Source: an uncultured Prevotellaceae bacterium (GTDB lineage: Bacteria; Bacteroidota; Bacteroidia; Bacteroidales; Bacteroidaceae). Taken from it: 39,159 bases of DNA. How positions within the stretch are numbered: position 1 is the stretch's first letter; every line of letters begins with the position of its first letter. Location: the NCBI GenBank assembly GCA_902792855.1, contig CADBBP010000032.1, positions 1-39,159 on the forward strand. The letters are read 5' to 3'. Positions 1-9,383 of the stretch are shown here, piece after piece. The position numbers were made by a program, and so were the translations under genes. The notes under the pieces were generated by a model. The model saw only the letters and a list, made by a program, of their open reading frames with translations. It had not been told where the DNA came from and did not search any database.

Positions 1-779
1 CCCTTTGCAGAGACGGAATACATAGTGGTTTCAAGATTTTCCGGTGCAGTGACAGGCTCATCCTTCATAAGTTTGTAATTGAAGGCCCAGTCGCCATAGC
101 CAGCCCATTCGCCGTCAGAATATACCAAGCCGATAAGGCTGCCGCCCGTGGCCAGGTCAGATATGGGCGGGCAGCTGATGGTGTTGTTGTTGGCGTTGTA
201 GTTCAGCGTGATGGTATGGCTACCTTTAGCAGGGACATACCAGTTCTCTCCAGAGTCATAGCTCAGCAAGTCCACATACAGGTCTTCCCCATCCTGGATA
301 TAATATTTCTGAGGGAATTCGATGGTGATTTTCGAGCCGTTGAGCGTTCCTTTTATCCAGGTGCCAAGGCTTATTTGTGAGATGATGTCCTTGATATACA
401 CCTCGTTGTTGGGGCCGAACACCACCGTGCCTACCATGTTGTCAAAGGATATGTTCATGAGGTACATGATATACACATAGTAGGCAGAACCCTTGCGAGC
501 GTAGTTGTACAATGTTCCTTCAGGAGTTTCTGTAATCATTTCGGAATCGCTTCCGAGAATACGGGCACTCTTCAGTTGCGTGTCTTTAGCATCGAGACTC
601 TGCTTGGTGGAGAGTTTCGTCTTGTTTTGTTTCATGCTGAAGGCCATGCGAGCCGATTTTAGGCGTTCGGCATCAACTTGTTTGGGAAGGTCTTTGGAGA
701 GCGGCCTTAGAGGGCGCTGCGCCAAACTGGTGGCAGATACCATGAGGACTGCCAGAGCGAAAAGAGTAAACTTCTTCAT
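1..779 (-). CDS. Secreted protein of unknown function, 3' end beyond the window
   Basis: I do not recognise the family. The reading frame starts at the ATG at 777-779 and stays open to the window edge, giving about 259 residues without a stop. It begins with a clear signal peptide (MKKFTLFALAVLMVSA, cleavage likely near SLAQ, residue ~21). A Lys/Arg/Gln-rich stretch of about 45 residues follows, then a beta-rich region with many Tyr, Trp and Gly that looks like an extracytoplasmic beta-sandwich. The last visible part reads APENLETTMYSVSAKG. It lies downstream of another secreted-protein gene on the same strand, with a terminator-like hairpin between them, so it may be only partly co-transcribed. 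Long modular secreted proteins of this kind are common in Prevotella; any function would be a guess. Confidence 0.75.
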   Translation of the reverse strand, partial: MKKFTLFALAVLMVSATSLAQRPLRPLSKDLPKQVDAERLKSARMAFSMKQNKTKLSTKQSLDAKDTQLKSARILGSDSEMITETPEGTLYNYARKGSAYYVYIMYLMNISFDNMVGTVVFGPNNEVYIKDIISQISLGTWIKGTLNGSKITIEFPQKYYIQDGEDLYVDLLSYDSGENWYVPAKGSHTITLNYNANNNTISCPPISDLATGGSLIGLVYSDGEWAGYGDWAFNYKLMKDEPVTAPENLETTMYSVSAK

Positions 780-803
780 TGGTTTTGTTTTTGATGAATA
801 AAA

Positions 804-830
804 GGTGCGCCTCCTTGTGGGAGGCAGCAC
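804..830 (-). terminator. Hairpin followed by a T-rich run between two secreted-protein genes
   Basis: GCCTCC (809-814) and GGAGGC (820-825) pair around a 5-base loop. The stem is extended by GTGC (805-808) with GCAC (827-830) past one bulged A. On the minus strand the stem is followed by CCTTTTATT, so it can act as an intrinsic terminator or attenuator after the 864-1514 gene. Confidence 0.6.
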
Positions 831-863
831 ATGATTAAAAATGAATAATCTTAATTGTTGGGA

Positions 864-1514
864 TTAGAATTTCTGCTTCTGTGTCTTCACTGCGCCGTTG
901 GTGTAGGTGACGCGTGAGATAAATACACCCTGTGTCGGATGGGTGATGCGGCGGCCGTCGAGCGTGTAATATTCCACGGTGGCGATGGAGGTTGCTGCAT
1001 CGGTGCTTTGGATGTGCGAAGGGTTATAGATGAAATTGAGTGTCACCTTGGGGCCTCGTGTGTCGAGCGTAGGCTTCTTCGTCACTGGATTGAGCTTGAA
1101 TTTGAGTAGTTGGAACTCGGCCACGGCAGTGCCTTCGGATATAGGAAGCCACTCCGTCAGCATGTTGCGCTTCTCGTTGCCTTTCATGGTGCCGGCTTCC
1201 GACGACCAACTGCCTGTTGTCTCGCGCATCACACAGTTGGTGGGGAAGCAGGTTTGAAAGGCGCCGTTGGGCAAGGCGGTGATGGAATAATCCGTGCCGC
1301 AGGTCACTTCGTCCGCAGTCTTGTTTTCCACGAACAAGCCGGCGGGGATTTGCACGTCGCCATAGCCTAAGTCTTCCACCGTGGTCAGTTGGAGCACGGT
1401 GCCGTCGGCTACCACATTGCCTTGTGCATCGACAAACTGCAAGGGGAAGTCCTGTGCGTGAAGTGCAGAAACGCCCATTAGCATAGGGATGATTAATGTA
1501 AACAATTTCTTCAT
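864..1514 (-). CDS. Secreted protein with a C-terminal sorting-like module, function unknown
   Basis: The 216-residue protein starts with a signal peptide (MKKLFTLIIPMLMGVSALHAQ, cleavage after HAQ at about residue 21). The central part (about 25-165) has no domain I recognise and contains a few Cys residues. The last ~35 residues (YYTLDGRRITHP..GVFISR.. ending VKTQKQKF) have the look of the short C-terminal modules on many Prevotella exported proteins, which resemble type-A T9SS sorting domains (Tyr-x-Leu/Met-x-Gly-Arg, then Gly-hydrophobic-Tyr/Phe). That points to the outer membrane or cell surface, but the match is by eye. A perfect Bacteroidetes promoter lies about 93 bases upstream. The substrate or partner is unknown. 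Confidence 0.8.
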   Translation of the reverse strand: MKKLFTLIIPMLMGVSALHAQDFPLQFVDAQGNVVADGTVLQLTTVEDLGYGDVQIPAGLFVENKTADEVTCGTDYSITALPNGAFQTCFPTNCVMRETTGSWSSEAGTMKGNEKRNMLTEWLPISEGTAVAEFQLLKFKLNPVTKKPTLDTRGPKVTLNFIYNPSHIQSTDAATSIATVEYYTLDGRRITHPTQGVFISRVTYTNGAVKTQKQKF

Positions 1515-1606
1515 AAATGGATTTTTTTAGGTGAAAGTAAATTTTTGCTATTTGTCAGGTGGGAGTGTATTCACTCGAGATATGTCATTTTATCATTTTC
1601 AAAGTG

Positions 1607-1637
1607 CAAAAGTAGTGCAATTGTATTAAATAGCAAA
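1607..1637 (-). promoter_or_regulatory. Bacteroidetes-type promoter for the 864-1514 gene
   Basis: On the minus strand it reads TTTG (1637-1634), exactly 19 bases, then TACTTTTG (1614-1607). This matches the Bacteroidetes primary-sigma consensus TTTG-N19-TAnnTTTG at every specified base. The expected start site is near 1603, leaving a leader of about 90 bases before the ATG at 1514, longer than for most genes here. Confidence 0.8.
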
Positions 1638-1721
1638 GTGAATGTTTTGTTTTTTTTCGTTTTTCATTCATTTTCATGACATTTTTCATTTCGTTCCAAC
1701 AATTGCATTGCTAACGTGAGG

Positions 1722-1746
1722 TTGGCATTTCCATCTCAGTTGCCAA
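1722..1746. promoter_or_regulatory. Inverted repeat TTGGCA-N13-TGCCAA, possible operator
   Basis: Perfect 6-base arms at 1722-1727 and 1741-1746 lie about 85 bases upstream of the -33 box at 1634-1637. The placement would suit an activator site, but the arms are short and no regulator gene is nearby. Confidence 0.25.
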
Positions 1747-1770
1747 ACGTCTTCTTTCTTGTGCGCTCAG

Positions 1771-1810
1771 AAATTCCCCCGGCATCCCAAGGGGAGGGAG
1801 CCGGGGGAGT
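1771..1810 (-). terminator. GC-rich hairpin after the GH94 gene
   Basis: TCCCCCGGC (1775-1783) pairs perfectly with GCCGGGGGA (1800-1808). It lies 36 bases beyond the stop of the GH94 gene on the minus strand and is followed there by AATTTC, a poor T-tract. It is a likely terminator or 3'-end stabilising stem. Confidence 0.5.
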
Positions 1811-1843
1811 GAATGTGCAAAGTGAAAGCGTGGTGAAGGCCGT

Positions 1844-4256
1844 TCATCCCATCACGACGGTAACCTCGTGGCTGCCGGGGCGATAGGGGATGGTGTTGCC
1901 TTCCACAGGTGTGCCGTCAACTTCCATGCTTGCCACGCCGGTGTTGACACCTTGTGGGTTGCAGATGCGGATGCGGTATTCGGCATCACGGAACTTGCGC
2001 TTTACGGAGTATTCGGTGGCTGTGGATGGCACGCATGGGTCGATGCGCAGGCCATCGTATTCGGGCTTGATGCCGAGGATGTACTGGCTGACGGTGAGCC
2101 ACATCCAAGCGGCGGTACCGGTGAGCCAGCTGTTCTTGCCCTCGCCGGGACGGGCGGCATCCTTGCCGGCAACCATCTGGCAGTTGACGTAGGGCTCCAC
2201 CTTGTGCAGCGTGCTGTATTTCTCTTCCACGTAACTCGGGAGGATTTTGCGGTAGTGGCTCCAGGCATCGTCGCCACGGCCGGCGAGTGTCTCGCCGATA
2301 ATCACCCATGGGTTGTTATGGCAGAAGATGCCGGCGTTCTCCTTGTAACCTTCTGGGTAACTGCTTATTTCGCCGTACTCATAGACATACTTGGTGAAGG
2401 CGGGATTGTTGAGTACGATGCCGTGCTCGCATTCCAGACGTTCCTTCACAGAGTCGAGGGCCTTCTCCACTGCACCACCCCTGGCTCTCGATGAAGATTT
2501 GGGCTTCCTCGTTTTCTTTCGAGCCGATTTTGCGACCATAGTAGTCGTAGGCGCGGAGGTACCATTCACCATCCCAGCCGTCGCGTTTCACGGCTTCCAC
2601 CATCTCGGCCACGTGCTTGCTGGCACGTTCAGCCTCCTCCTCTTCGCCAACGCGGCGGCAAAGGGCGATGTATTCGTTGCCGGTCACAACGAAGAGGCCG
2701 GCAATCATCAGGCTCTCTGCCTTTGAACCCTCTGTCTTGTTCTCCGTTGTCTGGAACGACTCGTTGGGGTCCCATGAGAAGCAGTTCAGGTTGAGGCAGT
2801 CGTTCCAGTCGGCGCGACCGATGAGTGGCAGGCAGTGAGGACCGAGGTTGTTCACCACATGGTCGAACGACACGCGAAGGTGCTCCATCAGTGGAACCTC
2901 GCTCCCCGGTTGGTTGTCGAAGGGCACTAGCTCGTCGAGGATGCTGAAGTCGCCTGTCTCTTTGATGTATGCCACGGTGCCGAAGATAAGCCAGCAGGGG
3001 TCGTCGTTGAACCCTCCTCCGATGTCGTTGTTGCCGCGTTTCGTCAGGGGTTGGTACTGGTGGTAACAACCGCCGTCAGGAAATTGCGTGGAGGCGATGT
3101 CGATGATGCGCTGGCGGGCGCGCTCGGGAATCTGGTGTACGAAGCCAACAAGGTCTTGGTTGGAGTCACGGAAGCCCATCCCACGCCCAATGCCGCTCTC
3201 GAAGAAGGAGGCGGAACGCGACATGTTGAAGGTCACCATGCACTGGTATTGGTTCCAGATGTTCACCATGCGGTCCAGTTTGTCGTTGCCGGTGTCCACT
3301 ACATAAATGTCGAGCAGGCGGTCCCAGTATTCATTGAGTGCCTGGAAGGCGGCGTCCACCTTTTCCGTCGTGTCGTAGAGGGCGATGGCGGCTTTGGCTT
3401 TCTCCTTGTTGATTACCTGAGGTGCGATGAATTTCTCTTCTTGGGCGTTCTCCACGTAGCCTAAGACGAAGATGAAGTCGCGGCTCTCGCCGGGTTGCAG
3501 CTCCACCTCGATGTAATGGGAGGCGATGGGGCTCCACCCATGGGCGTGGCTGTTGCGTGGGCGGCCTTCCATCACAGCGTCGGGGGCGTCGAAGCCGTTG
3601 TAGAGGCCCACGAATGTCTCGCGGTCGGTGTCGTAGCCGTCGATGGGTGTGTTGACGCTATAGAAGGCGTAGTGGTTGCGGCGCTCGCGGTATTCCGTCT
3701 TGTGGTAGATGACGGAACCCTCGATTTCCACCTCGCCGGTGGAGAAGTTGCGCTGGAAATTCTCCATGTCGGTGGCTGCGTTCCAGAGGCACCACTCCTC
3801 AAAGGAGAAGAGTTGCAGGCGTCTCACCGCGTCGGTGGTGTTGGTCAGTGTAAGCTTCTGCACCTCGCACCAGCTTTTCAGCGGTACGAAGAAGAGCACG
3901 CCGGCCTCTATCCCATCCTTGCGGGAGGTGATGCGTGTGTAGCTCATGCCATGGCGGCACTCATAGAAGTCGAGCGGGGTTTTGCAGGGTTTCCAACCGG
4001 GGTTCCACACGGTGTCGCCGTCCTTGATGTAGAAGTAGCGACCACCATTGTCCATCGGCACGTTGTTGTAGCGGTAGCGTGTGATGCGGCGGAACTTGGC
4101 GTCCTTGTAAAAAGAGTAACCGCCAGCGGTGTTGCTGATCAAGGAGAAGAAATCCTCGTTTCCTAAGTAGTTGATCCAGGGCCAGGGCGTGCAAGGGTCG
4201 GTGATGACGTACTCACGCGATTGGTCGTCGAAATGTCCGTATTTCTTGTTGCTCAT
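1844..4256 (-). pseudogene. GH94 cellobiose phosphorylase, frameshifted by a ~32-base deletion
   Basis: GH94 enzymes split cellobiose with phosphate into glucose 1-phosphate and glucose in the cytoplasm. The first 595 residues read in one frame and closely resemble clostridial cellobiose phosphorylase. Recognisable parts are the N-terminal beta-sandwich start ([20 protein letters not shown]), the central (alpha/alpha)6 barrel motif [14 protein letters not shown] (~356-368) and the DWND catalytic loop at 483-486. After IFIESQGWC (codon ending at 2472) the frame breaks. The family continues in another frame from [12 protein letters not shown] (base 2470 downward) to the natural C-terminus ending VVMG at 1844. 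Homologues have about 11 residues (VMA.IG....) between Cys and the (A)LDSV block, so about 32 bases appear deleted. As read, a 625-residue protein with a foreign tail would be made, lacking the last ~210 residues. Deletion versus assembly error cannot be decided here. Confidence 0.85.
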
Positions 4257-4286
4257 TGTATTGGGGTTTGTAAGTATTGAATTTTG

Positions 4287-4712
4287 TTATAGCCTGTAGA
4301 GGTCGCTGGCGGCGAGAAGGTCCACCTTTTTGGATTGTAGTATCTTCTCGCACAACTCCAGGTCGGAAGGACGGATGACCACATTGGCACCATCGCCGTT
4401 GCTGAAGGAGTACATGTACTCGATGAAGACATTGGCATCGCTCAGGCACTTGAGCACCACGGCGAGGGAGCCGGGGGTGTTGGGGCAGGAGAAGCCGATG
4501 ACATTGGTGATTTTCACGGTGAAATGGGCCTCCTTGAGCACCTTGTAGCCCAATTCGGGGTCGCTTACGATGCAGCGGAGGATGCCGAAGTCGGAATTGT
4601 CGGCAATGCTCATGGCAGAGAGGTTGATGCCGGCCTTGCCTAAGACGTCGGTCACCTCGGTGAGGCGGCCCGACTTGTTCTCTAAGAAAACGGATAATTG
4701 TTTTGCTAACAT
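4287..4712 (-). CDS. Tandem ACT-domain protein
   Basis: The 141-residue protein consists of two ACT domains, about residues 4-68 (LSVFLENKSGRLTEVTDVLGKAGIN) and 72-141 (GFSCPNTPGSLAVVLKCLSDANVF). Each has the Gly-containing ligand loop at the first helix. ACT pairs bind amino acids and act as sensors; no catalytic domain is attached. The start is 15 bases after the phenylacetate-CoA ligase stop, so the two are almost certainly co-transcribed. This paaK-ACT pairing is common in anaerobes, and the protein probably senses an (aromatic) amino acid to tune the ligase or its pathway. That role is inferred from context and the ligand is unknown. Confidence 0.85.
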   Translation of the reverse strand: MLAKQLSVFLENKSGRLTEVTDVLGKAGINLSAMSIADNSDFGILRCIVSDPELGYKVLKEAHFTVKITNVIGFSCPNTPGSLAVVLKCLSDANVFIEYMYSFSNGDGANVVIRPSDLELCEKILQSKKVDLLAASDLYRL

Positions 4713-4727
4713 GGTAGTAGGTGTTAT

Positions 4728-6026
4728 TTATAGTACTCGTTTGTCTATTACTCGCTTGGCCTTGCCCGTGCTGCGCTCGATGCCTTTGGGCTCCACAAGT
4801 TTCACCTTGAAGCCCAGGCCGATGACACTTCGTAACTCGCCTTCGAGCTTCTTCTGGAGAGCCACCATGTCGGACATGTTGTCGGTGAAGTATTCCTCTT
4901 TTACTTCCACCTTCAGCATGCTCGTGTCGGTGTTGTTCACACGGTCCACCTCCAAGAGGAAGTGTGGCTCAAACTCTGCTTGCTTGAGAATGACAGACTC
5001 AATTTGTGATGGGAAGACGTTGACACCGCGGATGATGAGCATGTCGTCGCAGCGGCCAAGGATGCGGTCCATGCGCACCAGCGTGCGGCCGCAGGAGCAT
5101 TTCTCATAGTGGAGGGCGGTGAGGTCGTGTGTGCGGTAGCGCAACAGTGGCATGCCCTCTTTCGTGAGGTGCGTGAAGCAAAGTTCACCCAACTGTCCTT
5201 CGGGCATGGGCTCGCCAGTTTCGGGATTGACGATTTCGGGGAAGAAGTAGTCCTCGTTGAGGTGGGTGCCATGCTGGCATTCGCATTCGTAACCTACACC
5301 GGGGCCGGCTATCTCGCTCAGGCCGTAGATGTCGTATGCCTTGATGCCCAATGTCTCCTCCAATTTCACGCGCATGTTCTCCGTCCAGGGCTCGGCGCCG
5401 AAGGCACCGATGCGCAGTTTGAATTCCTCTCGCGGCCACTCCGACTCACGCAGGGCCTCTCCGAGGAACATGGCATAGGAGGGTGTGCAGCAGAGGGTGG
5501 TGGCGCCGAAGTCGTGCATCAGCGTGATTTGCTTCTGTGTGTTGCCGGAGGATATGGGGATGACACTGGCGCCGATGTTGGTGGCTCCGTCGTGGGCACC
5601 CAGACCGCCGGTGAACAACCCATAGCCGTAAGAGATTTGGAAGATGTCTTCCTTCGTGGCTCCGTAGGCGGTGAAGGCGCGGGAGATGCTCTCCGTCCAC
5701 ATTGCAAGGTCCTTGCGTGTGTAAAGCACTACAACAGGCTTGCCGGTGGTGCCGGAAGAGGCGTGGATGCGCACAATTTGGCTCATCGGGACGGCGGCAA
5801 GGCCGAAGGGGTAGTTGTCGCGAAGGCTCGTCTTGTCTGTAAATGGCAGTTTGGTGATGTCCTCGATGCCGTGGATGTCATCGGGCGTGAGGTCCATCTC
5901 CTGGAACCGCTTGCGGTAGAAAGGGGTGTTGTGGTAACAGTAATCCACAATTTTTTTCAGTCTTCTACTTTGGATTTCGCGCAGCTGGTCGCGGTCCATA
6001 CACTCAATACTTTCGTTCCAATACAT
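4728..6026 (-). CDS. paaK: Phenylacetate--CoA ligase (AMP-forming), PaaK family
   Basis: This ANL-superfamily enzyme joins phenylacetate or a related arylacetate (for example indoleacetate) to CoA using ATP, forming AMP and PPi in the cytoplasm. The 432-residue length is normal for the family. The phosphate-binding loop SSGTTGKP is at 90-97, the adenine/A5 motif IYGLSEIAGPGVG lies near 230-245, and the small C-terminal domain begins around RTHDLTAL...GRTLVRMDRILGR, followed by GVNVFPSQIE. In gut anaerobes these genes often sit beside indolepyruvate:ferredoxin oxidoreductase for amino-acid fermentation. That oxidoreductase is not in the window, but an ADP-forming acyl-CoA synthetase lies upstream on the same strand. 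Substrate specificity cannot be read from sequence. Confidence 0.9.
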   Translation of the reverse strand: MYWNESIECMDRDQLREIQSRRLKKIVDYCYHNTPFYRKRFQEMDLTPDDIHGIEDITKLPFTDKTSLRDNYPFGLAAVPMSQIVRIHASSGTTGKPVVVLYTRKDLAMWTESISRAFTAYGATKEDIFQISYGYGLFTGGLGAHDGATNIGASVIPISSGNTQKQITLMHDFGATTLCCTPSYAMFLGEALRESEWPREEFKLRIGAFGAEPWTENMRVKLEETLGIKAYDIYGLSEIAGPGVGYECECQHGTHLNEDYFFPEIVNPETGEPMPEGQLGELCFTHLTKEGMPLLRYRTHDLTALHYEKCSCGRTLVRMDRILGRCDDMLIIRGVNVFPSQIESVILKQAEFEPHFLLEVDRVNNTDTSMLKVEVKEEYFTDNMSDMVALQKKLEGELRSVIGLGFKVKLVEPKGIERSTGKAKRVIDKRVL

Positions 6027-6060
6027 GTTTTAGGTGTGAATGATTTATTGTTATTTAATG

Positions 6061-9000
6061 TTAGTGACTCAGGATTTCTCTCACCAGCAGCATCACGTCG
6101 TTCACGTCGATGATGTTGTCATCGTTCAAGTCGCCGTTGCCTTTGATGAAGAGGTTCACGGATTTGAACAAGGCGACGTTCACGGTGGCCATCACGTCTA
6201 TGACGTTCAACTCACCATCGCCGTTGACATCGCCGGGGAGGGCGGTGTGGTTGACTATTTGTATGGTCGAGGGCGGTGTGACGCCCTCCGAGGGCAACAG
6301 ATAGGCATGGGTGGGGCGGGTGGTTGTTGAGGTGGAGGGGGTGAATGCTTTGCCAGCATCGTTGAGGGCGTAAGCACCTTTGGGCAAGGTGTGGTTGGTG
6401 GAGCTGATGAACTCATATCCATCGCACACCACTTTGGGAGAGGTGGTGCTTTCTACGAGGGTGTTGGTGGCGCAAAAGGAGAGGGTGTGTCCTACAAGGT
6501 CGCTGCCCTTGCCCCAAAGGTGGTCGGGGACGGCTATGAGGTAGGGGGCGTTGGCACGCCAATGATAAACATCGGTGAAATGCGCCTTTGAGCCATCGAT
6601 GCTTGACAACTCGCGCAGCCAGAGGTCTTTGCCGTCGTTGGAGGGAGTGGTGGTGATGCTCCACAGTAGCTGGCGACTGGCATTGGAGGTGTCGAGGATG
6701 CTGTCCACGGAGAACGGCAGCGAGATGGTTTGCCAACCACCCTTGCCGTCGAAACCGATGGAGGGAGTGCGTGTGGCACTCACTCGTTGTGCCTTGAAAG
6801 AATAAGGTATGTAGAAGTCCTTGTCTTCATTCAGGTGGATGCTTTCGGCTTTGTTGCCAAGCACCACATTCTTTCCTTTGAAGGCGGCAGGGACGATGGC
6901 ATCGCTGTCAAAATAGTAGATGGTGTTCTCGTTGCTGTTGGGCATGATGCTGGAAAGCGACAGCCCCTCGAGGCTGGCGGCTGCCGCCGTCTCAGGTACC
7001 CGGGCGAAAAAGGGTGGGGCGGTGGCGTTGCGCTCGCCGGTGGCGGTCCATGTGACAAAACCGGGTGTGACGGTCCATGTGTCGGAGGCGGCATAGTAGG
7101 TGGTGAAGGGGTCGCCGATGTCGATGACAGACACTTGGTAACCATATTCAAGATTATCGAATGTCAGGGGGATGGTGGCGCTATTCCCGGCCTTGATGCT
7201 CACCAATTGCGACATCTGGTATTTGTAGTCGATGTCTTTGTGATAGATGTAGTAGGATATCAGGCCGCAGTAGTCGCTGTTGGTCTTGTTGCGCAGAGTC
7301 ATTGTTCCTTCCAACATGCGGCCGTAGTGGTAGGCACCGCTGACGTTCTTGAAGGAAACATCCACCAAGGTGAGGACGGGCAGCGAACCTTCGTCGGTGA
7401 GGGTGAGTTTTCCCAAGTTGAAGGTTTGGCTGTCGTTGTCATCCTTGACCAGAAGTTTGGCGGTGTAGATGCCGGCGGGTTTGTCGGTGTGGAAATTGAG
7501 GGTGGCCTCTTGCCCGGCATCCACAAAGCAACCCTCGTAAAGGTTCTTGTCGTTGTTGAGGATGAGATAGGCAGTGCCGATGAAGTCCACATCGCTCTTG
7601 TTCCTTACCACCACGCGGATTTGCTTGGGGTTGACACCGCTCTCAAACACTTGAGAGATGCTGCTCACTGCCAGCACCGGTTCCGAAGTGCCGCCGCCGG
7701 AAGGCTCCTCTTTGTTGGAGAAGACGGCTTTGCCCTCACCGATTACCATGTTCACATGGTATTTGTCGTTGTCAAGGTTGTTGCGCCACTGGCTCTCGCC
7801 CGGAAGGCGGTTGATGCCCCTGACCTCGTAGTACCCGTCTTTCAGGTTGGCACCGAAGGTGCTGCTTGGTTTCAGGGTGATGGTGCTGTCGCGCACCACA
7901 CGCATGTTGGGACTGACCGTGAGCACTTCCAGAAGGGTGTCGTTGCGGAAAAGCCCCAATCCGGCATCGGCGCAAACAAGGTTGACAACGCCGGAGAAAC
8001 CGTAATTGAACGTTTTCTTGATGCCGGCGCTCTTGTTGTAGGGATAGCTTGCGGCGGTGGTGCTTAATTGTTGCGTGGTGAGATAAGTGGGTGAGGGGTC
8101 GGGTTTGGTGGCAGGGGGATGTATTCCAACCGTCATGCGCTGGGAATTGTCGAAGGCGGAATATTCCTCTGCCAGGATGGCAGGACGGAGGGAGCTGAGG
8201 CTGAAATAGCCGTTGGACTTGCCGCCGGCTCCCCAGTTGATGTGGAAAAGGCCCTTCCCGTCGTAACCGTCACAGATGAAGACATGGGTGAGGGTGGACG
8301 AGGTGGCACCGGCGTAGATGACGGGGCGGTGGTTGAGTAGTTCATTGTAAACGATGTCGCACCACACGTCGTTGTTGTAGTTGGAGCGGCGCAGTTCGCG
8401 TGCCTCGTCGGAGTAGCCGAAGATTTTCTGTAGAGCTTGGGGTATCATGGAGGTGTAGGCTCCGGCTGCATCGCTCTTGTAATTCATTTCCACCGAACGA
8501 CCGCAGTAAAGCATCAAGTCGGCTACAGCATCCAAGGAGGCATCGACAGGCATGCTCTCAGACAGCGGGTTGTAGGCTCCCTTCATCTTCTCCCAAGCGA
8601 AGGTGGTGGGCGGGAGGGCGCCATATTTCATGCCGTTGATGGCAGTGTAGGCGGGGATGGTGGGTGTCGCATTCAATGGCCATTCGTGGTAGTACATCAC
8701 CTGGGCCATGGCGGTGGCTACACAGCCGGTGAACGACTGGGTGCCGTCGGCCATGAAGCATTTCAGGTTGTAGGGGGCTTTCTGGTCCCAAGTTGTGGTG
8801 AGCAGTGGTGGGATGGCTTGGCGTGCGGTGCTGCTGCTTGGTGTGGTGTCGGCTGCGCGGACGGCTTTTGGGGCATGACGCCGGGCTATGGTCAGTTCGT
8901 CGGCATACCAATCGAGGAGGTAGCGCAGGCCGTCGGGCAGATTGTCGGCATCGAAGGAGCCTGTGTCGCTATAGCCCAGCACTTGCCGCGAGTGTTCTTC

Positions 9001-9249
9001 ACCGGCAACGATGACAAAGCCCTGGTCGGCGTTGTTGTTGAAGACGTAATAGCAGGGAGTGTCGGAGGTGATGCCTGCCGCGTGGCCGCTATAGGCCAAG
9101 GTGAGGTTTTGCGAAACATCTATATGGCGTGCGGCCACAAAAGAATTGGCCACACGCAAGGCTTCTTCCTTGCCTATGGGGCCTCCTTTGGCCACATGGA
9201 GGGTTGACAGCAGCAAGGCTGTCAGCAGGAGCGTTCTTGGACTAATCAT
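6061..9249 (-). CDS. Secreted C10-family cysteine protease with dockerin-like C-terminal repeats
   Basis: This is a streptopain (SpeB)/interpain-like protease. I chose the ATG at 9249 because it puts the signal peptide (MISPRTLLLTALLLSTLHVAKG) at the N-terminus; a GTG at 9282 would add 11 residues. With this start (1062 residues) an inhibitory pro-domain spans ~23-145. The catalytic Cys is at ~176 in GCVATAMAQVMYYH and the catalytic His at ~322 in THVFICDGYDGKGLFHINWG. The middle holds several Ig-like or beta-sandwich modules. The last ~65 residues carry two dockerin-type calcium loops (GDVNGDGELNVIDVMATVN and GDLNDDNIIDVNDVMLLV), often seen in Prevotella exported proteins. It is exported to degrade host or dietary protein. 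It sits 34 bases before paaK, so read-through into paaK is possible. Confidence 0.92.
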   Translation of the reverse strand: MISPRTLLLTALLLSTLHVAKGGPIGKEEALRVANSFVAARHIDVSQNLTLAYSGHAAGITSDTPCYYVFNNNADQGFVIVAGEEHSRQVLGYSDTGSFDADNLPDGLRYLLDWYADELTIARRHAPKAVRAADTTPSSSTARQAIPPLLTTTWDQKAPYNLKCFMADGTQSFTGCVATAMAQVMYYHEWPLNATPTIPAYTAINGMKYGALPPTTFAWEKMKGAYNPLSESMPVDASLDAVADLMLYCGRSVEMNYKSDAAGAYTSMIPQALQKIFGYSDEARELRRSNYNNDVWCDIVYNELLNHRPVIYAGATSSTLTHVFICDGYDGKGLFHINWGAGGKSNGYFSLSSLRPAILAEEYSAFDNSQRMTVGIHPPATKPDPSPTYLTTQQLSTTAASYPYNKSAGIKKTFNYGFSGVVNLVCADAGLGLFRNDTLLEVLTVSPNMRVVRDSTITLKPSSTFGANLKDGYYEVRGINRLPGESQWRNNLDNDKYHVNMVIGEGKAVFSNKEEPSGGGTSEPVLAVSSISQVFESGVNPKQIRVVVRNKSDVDFIGTAYLILNNDKNLYEGCFVDAGQEATLNFHTDKPAGIYTAKLLVKDDNDSQTFNLGKLTLTDEGSLPVLTLVDVSFKNVSGAYHYGRMLEGTMTLRNKTNSDYCGLISYYIYHKDIDYKYQMSQLVSIKAGNSATIPLTFDNLEYGYQVSVIDIGDPFTTYYAASDTWTVTPGFVTWTATGERNATAPPFFARVPETAAAASLEGLSLSSIMPNSNENTIYYFDSDAIVPAAFKGKNVVLGNKAESIHLNEDKDFYIPYSFKAQRVSATRTPSIGFDGKGGWQTISLPFSVDSILDTSNASRQLLWSITTTPSNDGKDLWLRELSSIDGSKAHFTDVYHWRANAPYLIAVPDHLWGKGSDLVGHTLSFCATNTLVESTTSPKVVCDGYEFISSTNHTLPKGAYALNDAGKAFTPSTSTTTRPTHAYLLPSEGVTPPSTIQIVNHTALPGDVNGDGELNVIDVMATVNVALFKSVNLFIKGNGDLNDDNIIDVNDVMLLVREILSH

Positions 9250-9295
9250 GCCGGGTTGGATGTCATCGCTTGCTCGCATCACGCGAAAATCGCCG

Positions 9296-9303
9296 CAAAT
9301 TTA
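9296..9303 (-). promoter_or_regulatory. -7 box upstream of the C10 protease
   Basis: TAAATTTG on the minus strand (9303-9296) matches TAnnTTTG. No good -33 TTTG is seen 19-21 bases upstream. The predicted start near 9292 would give about 43 bases of leader to the ATG at 9249, and it supports that start over 9282. Confidence 0.4.
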
Positions 9304-9383
9304 CGAAAAATGTTTCATTTCTTGCTATTTCTTGGCATTTTTTTGCTTGTAACACCGACATGGGAGGCTTTGACGATGCGTTT

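Larger units (their letters stand above)
1515..1843. other. Non-coding spacer of ~330 bases
   Basis: The spacer separates the end of the GH94 gene from the secreted-protein gene on the same strand. It holds the perfect promoter at 1607-1637, an inverted repeat TTGGCA-N13-TGCCAA at 1722-1746 that could be a regulator site, and a GC-rich hairpin at 1775-1808. I see no small coding frame with convincing features. Confidence 0.7.

Noticed and set aside
3495..4166. Long plus-strand open frame opposite the GH94 gene
   Set aside because: It is antisense to a clearly conserved enzyme, has no domain, and follows from GC-rich codon use; many similar shadow frames occur opposite other genes.
6730..8067. 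445-codon plus-strand frame opposite the C10 protease
   Set aside because: Val/Gly/His-rich composition typical of an antisense shadow; the protease frame carries signal peptide, catalytic motifs and dockerin repeats.
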